A DNA stretch of 64,000 nt from an uncultured Planococcus sp. (GCA_947493585.1 CANLRI010000001.1:806001-870000), one strand, 5' to 3'; positions 27,131-36,000 are shown, counted from the stretch's first letter. The notes: generated by a model from the sequence alone, not told the origin. Translations and numbers: made by a program.

Positions 27131-27170
27131 AAAAATCCATCCGTAGCGTCTGTGCGGATGGATTTTTTTA
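27131..27170. terminator. Bidirectional terminator
   Basis: AAAAATCCATCCG pairs with CGGATGGATTTTT, with flanking A and T tracts, between convergent genes. Confidence 0.92.
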
Positions 27171-27176
27171 GTGATT

Positions 27177-28025
27177 TTAGTTATTCGTAAACTCCAATTT
27201 GTGATAGCGCAAAGCCTGGTCCAATTTATTATAGACATCGATTTCGCCGAAGTTGACGCCTAATTGGATCGCAGTCTGGGCGATTTCTGGGCTAATGCCG
27301 GCAAGTGCTGTGCGCACGCCGATGATTTTCAAGCCTTCAATCAGCTGGAAGATCTGGTGGGCAACCATCGTATCGATAATCGGCACGCCGGAAAGATCAA
27401 TGAACAGGCGCTCGATCGATTTCTCATGGCATTGCTGCAAGACTTTCTCGAAGACGATTTTTGCACGGTATGTATTGATTTCACCGATCAACGGAAGAAG
27501 TCCGCTGTCGTTCGAAAGCAAGATAACGGGTGCGCTCATTTCGACGATCATTTCCTGCTGGGCATTCAAACGGCGTTCGGCCGCTTTTGTGTTCTGGTCG
27601 ATAAACTCGAGAATGATGGCATTCGTCGTATCGACAACGGCTTGATTCCATGCATTCAACTGGGCATGCGAAACGATTTCTTCCTGCAATACCGCAAATT
27701 CTTCGATCAATTCTAAGTACTGCTTCTGCGTACGGAAAAATTCTTTGATGACCGAATTGAACGGTGTCGACAAATGGGCTTCGTCGTTAGCGACACGCAG
27801 AATCCACTCATTGAAGATTTCGACGCAATCGCTTTTCTCCTGGTTGAAGGCTTTGCAAAACAGCTCGTGGAACTCGTAATTCTGCTGCTTCAGCTTTTCG
27901 ATTGCTTGGGGTTCGGTTTCAGCGTAGACGCCACCCGAACTTTTATCGAGCGTTTCGTACCATTGTTCCGTCAATCCTTTGGTTTTCTCCAGCAAAAAAT
28001 CCTGCAATTCAACATTTTTGAACAT
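27177..28025 (-). CDS. RsbR-like stressosome protein with STAS domain
   Basis: A 282-residue protein: an N-terminal non-haem-globin-like sensory half (~1-150) and a C-terminal STAS domain (~165-275). The two threonines phosphorylated by RsbT in RsbRA appear conserved, in GEINTYRA and in VPIIDTMVAH. Such proteins form the stressosome that releases RsbT to activate sigma-B. GAGGAGTAGG precedes the ATG. No rsbS, rsbT or sigB is nearby, so this is one of the dispersed RsbR paralogues. Confidence 0.9.
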   Translation of the reverse strand: MFKNVELQDFLLEKTKGLTEQWYETLDKSSGGVYAETEPQAIEKLKQQNYEFHELFCKAFNQEKSDCVEIFNEWILRVANDEAHLSTPFNSVIKEFFRTQKQYLELIEEFAVLQEEIVSHAQLNAWNQAVVDTTNAIILEFIDQNTKAAERRLNAQQEMIVEMSAPVILLSNDSGLLPLIGEINTYRAKIVFEKVLQQCHEKSIERLFIDLSGVPIIDTMVAHQIFQLIEGLKIIGVRTALAGISPEIAQTAIQLGVNFGEIDVYNKLDQALRYHKLEFTNN

Positions 28026-28106
28026 TTTTCCTACTCCTCAATAGCACGACATTCCTTATATGAAAAATCATGCCTCAAATAAACTTCATGAATTCAAAGT
28101 AACAGT

Positions 28107-28134
28107 ATTATACATACATAATATAGTAGTTGAA
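28107..28134 (-). promoter_or_regulatory. SigA-type promoter of the RsbR-like gene
   Basis: On the minus strand TTCAAC, a 16-base spacer and TATAAT, ~80 bases upstream of the start codon. Confidence 0.65.
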
Positions 28135-28204
28135 AAAAATATGCACGAAGTCTGATGTTGGAATTACAGACAAATTTTGCAGGAACGGGAAAAACTACTA
28201 TAAA

Positions 28205-28687
28205 TTACGCCTCATGCTGTGCTTTCTGTTTTTGGACGAATGGTTTTCGCTCTAAAGCAGGCCCGAGCTGGAACAGCAGGATGCCTGCGCTGATTAATAG
28301 CACGCCGAGCAGCGATTGCCACGTAAAAGGAACTTGCTCGAGCCCGAACCAACCGGCCGTGTCCCACATCAAACCGAAGAAAATTTGCGACACCATGACA
28401 ATCGAAATTGCGCGGCTCGGGCCTAAAGCCTGGACGCCTTGCGTGACGCAGACAACGACCCCGACGCCGAGCACGCCGCTGAACCAAAACCACGGCTCTG
28501 CCTCGAAATGGAATAGGCCCATTCCATTAAACGAAAGACCTGCGACAAACGAGCCGAAAAATCCGAGAAATAAGACGAGTGCCGTCGTCGTCCAGACACT
28601 GACGTGTTGTTTCACATTCGCGTTGAATATATTTTGCAGGCACACAAAGACGCCGCCTGAAAGTGCCAGTATAATTCCAAGAACCAT
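28205..28687 (-). CDS. YdcZ-type (DUF606) DMT superfamily transporter
   Basis: A 160-residue membrane protein with about five hydrophobic segments. LALSGGVFVCLQNIFNANV and SRAISIVMVSQIFFGLMWD are typical of the half-size DUF606 branch of the drug/metabolite transporters, which often occur as gene pairs. The second half-transporter (29374-29799) lies in the same operon beyond the Crp/Fnr gene, so the two may form a heterodimer. AGGAGG precedes the ATG. Substrate unknown. Confidence 0.88.
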   Translation of the reverse strand: MVLGIILALSGGVFVCLQNIFNANVKQHVSVWTTTALVLFLGFFGSFVAGLSFNGMGLFHFEAEPWFWFSGVLGVGVVVCVTQGVQALGPSRAISIVMVSQIFFGLMWDTAGWFGLEQVPFTWQSLLGVLLISAGILLFQLGPALERKPFVQKQKAQHEA

Positions 28688-28698
28688 GCAAATCCCTC

Positions 28699-29361
28699 CT
28701 ATTCGTAAATATTATGGCCGGCCTGCACCAATAACGCGTCCCGGTCGAGCAAATCGATTTTGCCGTTATTGCGCTGGATCCAGCCGGACTGCTCAAATTT
28801 TTGGAGCACCCGGTTCAAATGACGATAGCTCGTGCCGATCAAATCCGCCATATCGACGAGCGAGGGCGAATCGAGCCGCGGCTTATCCGGTGTCATCGAC
28901 AATAAATAACTTGCGACACGGACATCGACCGCATACAGCAAATTGAAATTCAATTCCTGCGCTTTCGTCACGAATTTGCGTGTGATGGTTTCCAATAAAA
29001 ACTGCTGGAAGGGTGCGTTGCCGCTCATTTCTTGCTCCAGGGAGTGATGGGGAACGCGCAACAGTACCAAATCAGTCACCGCTTCCACTGTATTGATAAA
29101 CGGGCATTTCTGTACGTATTCGATATCACCGACAATGTCGAAAGGGGTCTTAAACGCTAAAATCAACCGCTTGCCTTCGGGTGACAACATGGAAATCTTC
29201 AATTTGCCTTCGACGAGCAAATACAAAGTATCCGCCGAGTCGCCTTGTGAGAACAATCTATGCCCTGCCGCAAAACGTTCGATCTGCATCGAATCGACGA
29301 CGGCGGCAGTGAACAGATCCGACAATCCATGCTGGTGAAGATAATATTGAATCGTCTTCAT
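28699..29361 (-). CDS. Crp/Fnr family transcriptional regulator
   Basis: A 220-residue protein with a cyclic-nucleotide-binding-like jelly roll (FSQGDSADTLYLLVEGKLKI, ~35-55) and a C-terminal winged helix (VDMADLIGTSYRHLNRVLQKFEQ). No Fe-S cysteine cluster is visible, so it is not an FNR-type oxygen sensor. It lies between two YdcZ-type transporter genes with 11-12 base gaps and is almost certainly co-transcribed with them. A perfect palindrome upstream of the operon (29855-29866) is a candidate autoregulatory site. Confidence 0.9.
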   Translation of the reverse strand: MKTIQYYLHQHGLSDLFTAAVVDSMQIERFAAGHRLFSQGDSADTLYLLVEGKLKISMLSPEGKRLILAFKTPFDIVGDIEYVQKCPFINTVEAVTDLVLLRVPHHSLEQEMSGNAPFQQFLLETITRKFVTKAQELNFNLLYAVDVRVASYLLSMTPDKPRLDSPSLVDMADLIGTSYRHLNRVLQKFEQSGWIQRNNGKIDLLDRDALLVQAGHNIYE

Positions 29362-29373
29362 GTTTTTTCCTCC

Positions 29374-29799
29374 TTACCACTTCAATACGAGAATGCCCGC
29401 AATCATCAGTCCTACGCCAACAATCTGCGTCTTTCCGACATTCTTCTTCGCCATATGGAACCAGCCTTTGCCATCGATGACGATTGCCGCGATCAGCTGC
29501 GCAATGAGGAACAGACTAATCGTCAGTGTCACGCCCATGCGATGGACGGCGGTCATATTGCTGAACAAGATGAACGCCGCAAGCAAACCACCTGAGGCAT
29601 ATAGAGGAGAAACTTTTTTTAAGTGTTTAATTGATGTGTCTTTTAGTGCCAAAACGATCAAGATCGCAAGTACAAAGCCCGTCAGCTGGGTCATTGCCGC
29701 TGCTTGCCACGTGCCGATCTGGTCGCTGATCGTCGCGTTCGCCACACTTTGGAAGGTCAGGAAAAACCCTCCCGCCAGTGCAAAAAGAATACCTTTCAT
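29374..29799 (-). CDS. YdcZ-type (DUF606) DMT superfamily transporter
   Basis: A 141-residue membrane protein with about five hydrophobic segments (LALAGGFFLTFQSVANATI-like N-terminus, GVTLTISLFLIAQLI). First gene of the transporter-regulator-transporter operon. The ATG ending at 29799 was preferred over a GTG three codons upstream because AAAGGCGGTGG is correctly spaced only for the ATG. It probably pairs with the second DUF606 protein. Confidence 0.88.
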   Translation of the reverse strand: MKGILFALAGGFFLTFQSVANATISDQIGTWQAAAMTQLTGFVLAILIVLALKDTSIKHLKKVSPLYASGGLLAAFILFSNMTAVHRMGVTLTISLFLIAQLIAAIVIDGKGWFHMAKKNVGKTQIVGVGLMIAGILVLKW

Positions 29800-29854
29800 C
29801 CGGTCCACCGCCTTTCGTTAATTTAAGGATAATCGGCATTAGGAACAGATGGAA

Positions 29855-29866
29855 GGACATATGTCC
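29855..29866. promoter_or_regulatory. Candidate operator of the Crp/Fnr-transporter operon
   Basis: GGACATATGTCC is a perfect 12-bp palindrome about 56 bases before the first start codon. The half-site differs from the classical TGTGA of Crp, so recognition by the local regulator is inferred from position only. Confidence 0.4.
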
Positions 29867-30062
29867 CTATGAATGGAAATTCACAAACAGTATTCAATCG
29901 GCTTGTTACCTTTCTGGATAGATGGAATAGGTAGTTAACTGCGATATTTCCAAAATTATGTAGAAATTCCAGAGGCTTATTAGTATATTAGAAACACACC
30001 GACATCTGTGAACCTAAAAACTAACTATAGGAATGTAGAGGGTAAAATTAAGGAGATAAGAT

Positions 30063-30740
30063 ATGGCTGCTGACTTGAAAAAATTCTTGAACGAAAACTT
30101 TAAAGGGCTTACTTTAAACCCGGCATTAATTTATGCATGGGATACTGGTATTCGATTTCAAATTTCAAATCCAGCCATCCCGTACGATTCTCCAACATTT
30201 ATCGAAGAGGCTCATCGGCGCGCCTTGACTTTATTTAATGAAATCATAGAGCCTGAAGACGTCATGCTGTTTGTAACTAAGGTTTTAACGCAAAAGAATA
30301 ATCCTTTCCTGCAAAAAAGGCCTTTGAATATTTATCGGAAATATATAAAACATAAATCGGATCTGTATAAATTGAGGTTGGAAAAATTAACGGATATTGG
30401 GGAAGGGTTCGGGGAGGAAGATTCGCTGGTCTATTGCTTTGTTTATGCTGGAAAAAAGGGGGATATCCTTTACCCACAACTTTTAAAAGCTCTTTGCTAT
30501 CAGGACTTTGACCATCCCTCGACTATCTTAAAAAATCAGCAGGAAAGCGGATATGATGTATATTTTATCAATATGACCAAAAAAATCATTTATCATTTAT
30601 ACGATGACCGCGGGTGCGATATCCTTGCTAAGAACAAAGAAGATATACATTTTTTGTATGAAAAATACAATGGTTGGATATTGGAATACAATCGCGAAAA
30701 GATTGATGCTGTGTTCCAAAAGAATTCTAAGGAAGAATAG
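30063..30740 (+). CDS. DUF3885 domain-containing protein
   Basis: A 225-residue cytoplasmic protein recognised by the C-terminal signature YHLYDDRGCDILA and the N-terminal region LNPALIYAWDTGIRFQ. DUF3885 proteins are of unknown function; many sit beside polymorphic-toxin genes and behave like immunity proteins. AAGGAG precedes the ATG. Codon usage is AT-richer than in neighbouring housekeeping genes, suggesting acquisition. The next gene encodes a small zinc-ribbon protein of a type also found near toxins. No toxin is visible. Confidence 0.8.
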   Translation: MAADLKKFLNENFKGLTLNPALIYAWDTGIRFQISNPAIPYDSPTFIEEAHRRALTLFNEIIEPEDVMLFVTKVLTQKNNPFLQKRPLNIYRKYIKHKSDLYKLRLEKLTDIGEGFGEEDSLVYCFVYAGKKGDILYPQLLKALCYQDFDHPSTILKNQQESGYDVYFINMTKKIIYHLYDDRGCDILAKNKEDIHFLYEKYNGWILEYNREKIDAVFQKNSKEE

Positions 30741-30834
30741 CGAAGATACTAATCAAGGAAGAAAAAACAGATTGCAAAATGCTGAATATGTAAAGATAGA
30801 TTGAATCCATCATGGCAAAAAGGGGCTGTCACCG

Positions 30835-31104
30835 ATGCTCTTCAAAAAGAAGTACTATGTTTGTTCCGTTTGTGGTTTCGACAGACTTCGTGGACCGCTA
30901 TATAAAGATGGTATCCCCGATTATAGCTTGATTTGTACATGTTGTGCTTTCCAGCCTGGCTATGATGATTTAGACCAAGGATATACCGTTGATACCTATA
31001 GAACGGAATGGTTGGCGAACGGGGCAGAATGGTTTATGAAAAAAGAACAGCCAAAGAATTGGGAATTGAAGACTCAATTAAAAAATATCAGCATCGAATT
31101 GTAA
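30835..31104 (+). CDS. Small CxxC/CxCC zinc-ribbon protein
   Basis: An 89-residue protein with two cysteine pairs, YVCSVCGFDRL and LICTCCAFQPGYDD, spaced as in a zinc ribbon, followed by YRTEWLANGAEWF and a Trp-containing tail. I recognise the pattern as a widespread small family found beside polymorphic-toxin and immunity clusters; its function is unknown. GGGG lies ~9 bases before the ATG. It follows the DUF3885 gene by 94 bases. Confidence 0.7.
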   Translation: MLFKKKYYVCSVCGFDRLRGPLYKDGIPDYSLICTCCAFQPGYDDLDQGYTVDTYRTEWLANGAEWFMKKEQPKNWELKTQLKNISIEL

Positions 31105-31144
31105 TGCTGAACACCATTAACGAAAATTGAGAAAGGGGAATTGC

Positions 31145-31636
31145 ATGAAATTCAAACACATCATTTTCTTGATCGTCGCATTTTTCGTATTTATCTTTTC
31201 AACATTTGCCAGTTGGTACGAGGGCGGGCAACTGCGCGATATCTCTTGGGAATGGAAGTATTCGGCCGTTTTTTCAACTTGGCTAAACGGGCCAGTAGAG
31301 GATGCGAGCGATATCTTGGTAATCGACCATTTCGTCTATGCGGCAAAATTTGAGCCGCTGTTTCCGTTATTGATGGCAACCTCATTCTTATTCATCATCT
31401 TCCAGTTATCGGATTGGCTATTGAGAAATCGGAAAACCACGCACATCATTTTCCTATCGTTGATGGCAGTCGGCTTGCTGTTGATGAGCGCAATGCTGCT
31501 CAACTCGCCAACAATTGGGCTCACGTTGTTCTCCGGGTTCTTCGGACTGTCTGGGCTTTTGACGCTGCTTCTGATCTTGTATCGCAACAATCAAAAATGG
31601 CTGCGCAGGACAGCCGAAGTACAGAATAAGGGTTGA
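31145..31636 (+). CDS. DUF4306-type membrane protein
   Basis: A 163-residue protein with four hydrophobic segments; the first is preceded by MKFKH and followed by ASWYEG. The layout and the early WYEG match DUF4306 (YjdJ-like) proteins of unknown function. The ATG at 31145 is preceded by GAAAGGGGAATTG; an upstream in-frame start at 31127 overlaps that site and is rejected. Probably transcribed with the next small membrane gene 17 bases downstream. Confidence 0.7.
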   Translation: MKFKHIIFLIVAFFVFIFSTFASWYEGGQLRDISWEWKYSAVFSTWLNGPVEDASDILVIDHFVYAAKFEPLFPLLMATSFLFIIFQLSDWLLRNRKTTHIIFLSLMAVGLLLMSAMLLNSPTIGLTLFSGFFGLSGLLTLLLILYRNNQKWLRRTAEVQNKG

Positions 31637-31653
31637 TTCTGGGAGGTGTTTAA

Positions 31654-32025
31654 ATGGATTGGTTTGAGGTTATCGTTCCAATTTTAATTATCGCAGCGTT
31701 CGCTTACGGAGCATTTGGGCAAATCAAAGAATCCATTGCGGTCGCAAAGTCGGTGCCATGGGATTCGACAAACGATAAACGAATCATCGTTGGAACATAC
31801 TTGCTTAGCTTGTCCTATCTAGGATTTGTCCTGGCGTTGATTGTCAATTTGGCTGTCTACAATTATTCGTTTCCTCAACCGGCTAGCACAGCCAATGCTG
31901 CTAGCCTGACAGCGTTCTACTGCTTTTTAATGATGTTCGTCGCTGAACTAGGAATAATGCCAAAACGGCAAGGCCCTAAAAAACTACCCTCCTTCAAATT
32001 AAACAGCCTTCGGTTCAAGCCATAG
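31654..32025 (+). CDS. Small membrane protein of unknown function
   Basis: A 123-residue protein with three hydrophobic segments (~4-22, 45-70 and 80-102) and a short basic tail. GGGAGGTG precedes the ATG. The family is not recognised. Its stop codon lies inside the loop region of the downstream terminator. Confidence 0.65.
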   Translation: MDWFEVIVPILIIAAFAYGAFGQIKESIAVAKSVPWDSTNDKRIIVGTYLLSLSYLGFVLALIVNLAVYNYSFPQPASTANAASLTAFYCFLMMFVAELGIMPKRQGPKKLPSFKLNSLRFKP

Positions 32026-32051
32026 AATGGCTAGACCGAAAGCTGTTTTTA
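32002..32051 (+). terminator. Terminator overlapping the end of the small membrane gene
   Basis: AACAGC-CTTCGGT pairs with ACCGAA-AGCTGTT, with an inner AGCCAT/ATGGCT stem, followed by TTTTTAAATT. Confidence 0.85.
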
Positions 32052-32054
32052 AAT

Positions 32055-32552
32055 TCATAGCAGAAATAGCAACACGCATAAACTTACGACAGTCGCGCCG
32101 AACGAAATCTCGATTTTCGTCTCTTTCGTACTTTCATATTTCATTTTATGTACGACTGACAGTACGAACAGGCTGTAAAGAAACAACAAGAAATAGAGAA
32201 TTGCGTACAGAATCCAGCGGTCATCCATAATCCAGTCGTTTAGAGGAGTGAATACCGCCGCTGAAATGAATACGACGATGAAAGCTGCGAGCAGCAGTCC
32301 CGATAACACGTTCATCTTGTTCCACAAGGGATGCGACAAGAATCGCTCGCTTTTTTTGCTGTGGAAGACGAAAAACAAATGGATCAAACTCGTGCTCAGC
32401 AAGATGAAGGTCAGCACAATCAGCATCGAGCTGATGGGCCCTGACGTGAGCGCGTTTCCAATATTGAATGAATAAAATTCCGCCACAACAGCCAGTGAGA
32501 TCAAGCCAGCCAAAGCGGCTGCTTGGTAAATGGTCCATTTTGAAAATAGCAT
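32055..32552 (-). CDS. Four-segment membrane protein of unknown function
   Basis: A 165-residue protein with four strongly hydrophobic segments and a short charged stretch (FHSKKSERF) between the second and third. AAGGAG precedes the ATG. Convergent with the preceding gene. The family is not recognised. Confidence 0.65.
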   Translation of the reverse strand: MLFSKWTIYQAAALAGLISLAVVAEFYSFNIGNALTSGPISSMLIVLTFILLSTSLIHLFFVFHSKKSERFLSHPLWNKMNVLSGLLLAAFIVVFISAAVFTPLNDWIMDDRWILYAILYFLLFLYSLFVLSVVHKMKYESTKETKIEISFGATVVSLCVLLFLL

Positions 32553-32913
32553 CCAATTCTCCTTTTTGGGACATCCTAAAGTTCCAAGAAAAAGGAATCT
32601 GGCAGAACAACTGCCAAATCCGATCTTTGGAATTTTGAAAGGGATTGTTTTTTTATGAAGCCTTACTTACTGTACGGAACAAAGAGGAGTTGGTTTCGAT
32701 AAATAAGGAAGAACTCAGCCACCATTCTCGATATTGTGGCAGATTTTCTACTAAGCCTATGAACAAATGCGTGATTCTCCATCTTTGGTGGCATTTGCGC
32801 CCAGAAAGAGCTATCATAAAATCAACTGATACAAGCCGCATGAACAGAAATTTCATGGGAACAGTCAGCTATCAATTTATAAACTTACAATTTGCTGAAA
32901 GGGGAGTTGAACG
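32553..32913. other. 361-base gap with no recognisable feature
   Basis: Open stretches exist on both strands (for example 32645-32929 plus) but none has a ribosome-binding site or a family resemblance. The promoter of the prs paralogue must lie here; I could not place it. Confidence 0.5.
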
Positions 32914-33864
32914 GTGGCTTATCAATTAAGAGACAACTTCAAGCTATTTTCGTTGAATTCAAATCAGGAACTGGCTCAGGAGATCGCGGATCATCTCGGC
33001 TGTGAGCTAGGCAAAAACTCCATTACCCATTTTAGCGATGGGGAAATTCAAATCCATATCGAAGAAAGCGTGCGCGGGGCGGAAGTCTACGTCGTTCAAT
33101 CGACGTCGCAGCCAGGCCACGAGCACGTCATGGAATTATTGATTATGATCGATGCATTGAAGCGGGCCTCGGCAGATTCCATCACAGCGGTCATTCCGTA
33201 TTACGGATACGCGCGCCAAGACCGCAAAGCCAGTTCACGTGAACCAATCACGGCGAAACTTGTGGCGAACATGCTCGTAAAAGCGGGAGTGGACCACATC
33301 ATCACGATGGATTTCCACGCACCGCAAGTACAAGGCTTCTTCAATATCCCAGTGGACCAATTGCTGGGCATCACCGAACTTTCCCAGCATTTCATCGATA
33401 AAAACCTGGAAGATGCGATCGTCGTGGCACCGGATAACGGCGGATTGACGAGAGCCCGCAGACTTGCGGATCGATTAGACGTCCCGATCGGCTTTATCGA
33501 CAAACGCAAAATGCCAGGCGAAGCCGAAACGATGAACATCGTCGGCGATATCAAAGGCAAAAACGCCGTCATCATCGTGGATATCGTCGATACAGCGAAG
33601 ACCATTTCCAATGCAGCAAACCTGCTTGTGGAAAATGGAGCGAAAGCAGTCTATGCCTGCTGTACGCATGCTGTATTGTCCGGCGATTCCATTCAACGCA
33701 TCCAAGACTCCGCGTTGACGGAACTCGTGGTCACGAACACGATCCACGTGCCGAAAGAAAAACGCATCCCGAAAATTACCATCCTATCCATCGCGCCATT
33801 GCTCGCAGAAGCAATCGAGCACGTGCACAATGAAAAGCCAGTCAGTCCTTTGTTTGAAGGATGA
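32914..33864 (+). CDS. prs: Ribose-phosphate pyrophosphokinase, divergent paralogue
   Basis: A 316-residue PRPP synthetase with [19 protein letters not shown] (~95-113), [22 protein letters not shown] and SDGEI. Conserved sites differ from standard bacterial Prs: the PRPP loop, usually DDxIDTAGT, reads VDIVDTAKT (~222), and the catalytic flexible loop KRRPRPNVAEV reads [10 protein letters not shown], one residue shorter and without the second catalytic Arg. The usual housekeeping partner gcaD/glmU is absent. The GTG start follows GAAAGGGGAG. It is probably a second copy with altered activity or regulation. Confidence 0.85.
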   Translation: MAYQLRDNFKLFSLNSNQELAQEIADHLGCELGKNSITHFSDGEIQIHIEESVRGAEVYVVQSTSQPGHEHVMELLIMIDALKRASADSITAVIPYYGYARQDRKASSREPITAKLVANMLVKAGVDHIITMDFHAPQVQGFFNIPVDQLLGITELSQHFIDKNLEDAIVVAPDNGGLTRARRLADRLDVPIGFIDKRKMPGEAETMNIVGDIKGKNAVIIVDIVDTAKTISNAANLLVENGAKAVYACCTHAVLSGDSIQRIQDSALTELVVTNTIHVPKEKRIPKITILSIAPLLAEAIEHVHNEKPVSPLFEG

Positions 33865-33880
33865 CCATAGAGAAATAAAG

Positions 33881-33931
33881 CGAACCCCAATTGAGTGCCA
33901 GTAAGACGGCGCGCAGATGGGGTTCGTTTTT
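33881..33931 (+). terminator. Terminator of the prs paralogue
   Basis: CGAACCCCA (33881-33889) pairs with TGGGGTTCG (33918-33926), followed by TTTTTA. Confidence 0.85.
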
Positions 33932-34083
33932 ATTTTGACTAGCTCTCCTGAATGAAATCAAAACTAACCAACAAACACTTCTACAAGAAGTATATCGATT
34001 CTGGAAGAAAACTGTTAAAGTTAAATTATGGAATTAAAGGGGTAGAAGGTTCTGCATATTGCGAGATCGAGGAGGATAAAATA

Positions 34084-34368
34084 ATGAACACGCTGAAACA
34101 ATTTCATTTAGCGATTCCAATAGTCCTGCTTGTCGTCAATCTTATGCTTTTTTCGTTTCTGGTGGAAGAATTGCTAGACGCATCGCCGCCGAATTATGGC
34201 GGTGGCATGCAGTTATTGACCCCAGTTTTTGGCCTCATTTCATTTCTCTATATTCAAAAGACGCAAGGCCCAAAGCCATCCAGCTTATGGATTTTCCAAT
34301 CTTTAAACTGGCTATTCATCATTTTTCCGATTGCCGTCATGTTTATTTTTATGCTGGCATTCATTTAA
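34084..34368 (+). CDS. Small membrane protein of unknown function
   Basis: A 94-residue protein with three hydrophobic segments and a conserved-looking YIQKTQGPKP between the second and third. GAGGAGGATAAAATA gives a very strong ribosome-binding site for the ATG at 34084; the longer frame from 33952 is not supported. First of a run of small envelope genes to 36584. Confidence 0.7.
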   Translation: MNTLKQFHLAIPIVLLVVNLMLFSFLVEELLDASPPNYGGGMQLLTPVFGLISFLYIQKTQGPKPSSLWIFQSLNWLFIIFPIAVMFIFMLAFI

Positions 34369-34444
34369 CTCTAAAAAACGAAAGGCTTTTCCATTTTCAA
34401 TAGTATATATAATTACCAATCAAAAATAAGGGGGATAAGAAACA

Positions 34445-34933
34445 ATGAAACGATTCTTCTATTACTTTATCTGGAGCATCGCGATCGCATTTATCGTCTA
34501 TCTTGGATTGCAACTGCAAGAGTTAGTGAATGAAAGAGGGCAGATGAACTTTAACCCAGTGCCATATTGGATATATGTCGCGCTGTTTCCAATCGTTATT
34601 GGCTTATTATTGCGCACGCCTAAATTCATGTTGGAACGAAAAGAACGGCGGATCCGTGGATTTGATTGGAGCAAATTCTTGGCAATCGGCATCCCTGCAT
34701 TTGTTGTAATAATTCTATCCATTCTGCCATTCATGCCTATCGAAAACTTTCCATATCCAAGCTTTTATGATCCCTTCAACCTTATTCTCTTTAATGGCAC
34801 CACAGCGCAAACCATCGCCGGTCTCGTCTTTGGCTATACATTACTCGATAGCTTCAAGAGCGAGGAGCGGGGTTTCCAGGAATCGACTTCCGACCTGTTC
34901 AACGCGGTGATGAAGTTTACGCCGAAAGGGTGA
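34445..34933 (+). CDS. Membrane protein of unknown function
   Basis: A 162-residue protein with an N-terminal membrane segment, a second at ~40-57, a basic loop (ERKERRIRGFDW), a third at ~78-97 and a possible fourth near NGTTAQTIAGLVFG. GGGGGATAAG precedes the ATG. It ends 4 bases before the GNAT gene and is probably co-transcribed with it. The family is not recognised. Confidence 0.68.
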   Translation: MKRFFYYFIWSIAIAFIVYLGLQLQELVNERGQMNFNPVPYWIYVALFPIVIGLLLRTPKFMLERKERRIRGFDWSKFLAIGIPAFVVIILSILPFMPIENFPYPSFYDPFNLILFNGTTAQTIAGLVFGYTLLDSFKSEERGFQESTSDLFNAVMKFTPKG

Positions 34934-34937
34934 GTGG

Positions 34938-35453
34938 ATGATTAGACGAGCGAGAGTTTCAGACGCAAAAGGAATTGCAAAAGTCCACGTCGATAGTTGG
35001 ATTACCACTTACCGAAATATCGTGCCGGATGAATATTTGGACGGATTGAAATACGAAGATAGAGAGAGACTTTGGAATCGGAACTTGCAACATTCCACAG
35101 CGTTCGTTGCAGAGAATGAAATCGGAGAAATCATCGGCTTTGCAGATGGCGGCAAGGAACGGTCCGGTAACTATCCGGATATAGGTGGAGAAGTATATTC
35201 CATCTACATCCTGAAAGCCTATCAAGGGCGAGGAGTCGGCAAACTGCTGATGCGAGCAATAAGCAATGAACTTTTGGCTAACGATATTCAGTCCTTAATC
35301 GTATGGGTATTGAAGGAGAATCAATCCAGCGGCTTTTATGAAAATCTAGGCGGCAAAGTCATCGACGAAAAATACATAACGATTGCCGACAAACAAATAC
35401 CCGAGCTTGCTTATGAATGGGCAGATATCGGACAGATAGTGAAGCGAAAATGA
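34938..35453 (+). CDS. GNAT family N-acetyltransferase
   Basis: A 171-residue single GNAT domain beginning MIRRARVSDAKGIAKVHVDSW. The acetyl-CoA signature is YQGRGVGKLLM and the C-terminal part is ENQSSGFYENLGGK. It resembles PhnO- and YjaB-type small-molecule acetyltransferases. Start four bases after the preceding gene indicates coupling. Substrate unknown. Confidence 0.88.
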   Translation: MIRRARVSDAKGIAKVHVDSWITTYRNIVPDEYLDGLKYEDRERLWNRNLQHSTAFVAENEIGEIIGFADGGKERSGNYPDIGGEVYSIYILKAYQGRGVGKLLMRAISNELLANDIQSLIVWVLKENQSSGFYENLGGKVIDEKYITIADKQIPELAYEWADIGQIVKRK

Positions 35454-35470
35454 AGTAGGAGTGTTTTGAT

Positions 35471-35980
35471 GTGAGAAAACTTTCTATACGGATTTCAGCA
35501 TTGCTCATGATTATTGGACTGACAGGCTGCTTCGCCGAAGACTACGACGTTGGTGTGCCAAAAGCCTATTTACTGGCAGATGATAGTTTACGGGGTCAAC
35601 CTATGCCATTAACAGAAGCCAATATCACGTGGAGTTCGTCGAGTGGAGAAGTAGTGGAGACGATAGAGGATACCGAAGAGTTCGGTTTATCCCAAGAAGT
35701 CACTACAGTTTCTCCAAACCAGCCAGCCTCTTTGGATTTCAAGGAGAATGAAGAAAACGGTGGGGACATTTGGACAGACCCGACAATCACAGCTTCTCTA
35801 TGGAAAGACGGGGAAGAAACGGAACTTGAATTAAACGAGTCAAGAGAATTCCACTTTCCGCAAACTGTAGGAGATTACGTTTTAGAAGTAAAGTTCATTG
35901 ATCGAGACGATGAAGCTCAATATGTGGGGAATATCATTATCGAACGACTAGCGGAAACTGGGAATGATGAAGCCAAGTGA
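35471..35980 (+). CDS. Lipoprotein of unknown function
   Basis: A 169-residue lipoprotein with lipobox LTGC (Cys ~20) and an acidic beta-rich extracellular part. GTG start with TAGGAG upstream, 17 bases after the GNAT stop. There is one likely Ig-like domain (LSQEVTTVSPNQPASLDF to VLEVKFIDRDDEAQYVG). The family is not recognised. Confidence 0.7.
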   Translation: MRKLSIRISALLMIIGLTGCFAEDYDVGVPKAYLLADDSLRGQPMPLTEANITWSSSSGEVVETIEDTEEFGLSQEVTTVSPNQPASLDFKENEENGGDIWTDPTITASLWKDGEETELELNESREFHFPQTVGDYVLEVKFIDRDDEAQYVGNIIIERLAETGNDEAK

Positions 35981-36000
35981 AGTTAAAAGGGGGTATTTAG

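Noticed and set aside
28155..28946. 263-codon plus-strand ORF
   Set aside because: It runs antisense to the DUF606 and Crp/Fnr genes, has no ribosome-binding site and is low-complexity Pro/Ser/Thr-rich, typical of a shadow frame.
32645..32929. 94-codon ORF before prs
   Set aside because: No ribosome-binding site, no recognisable motif, and it overlaps the prs start.
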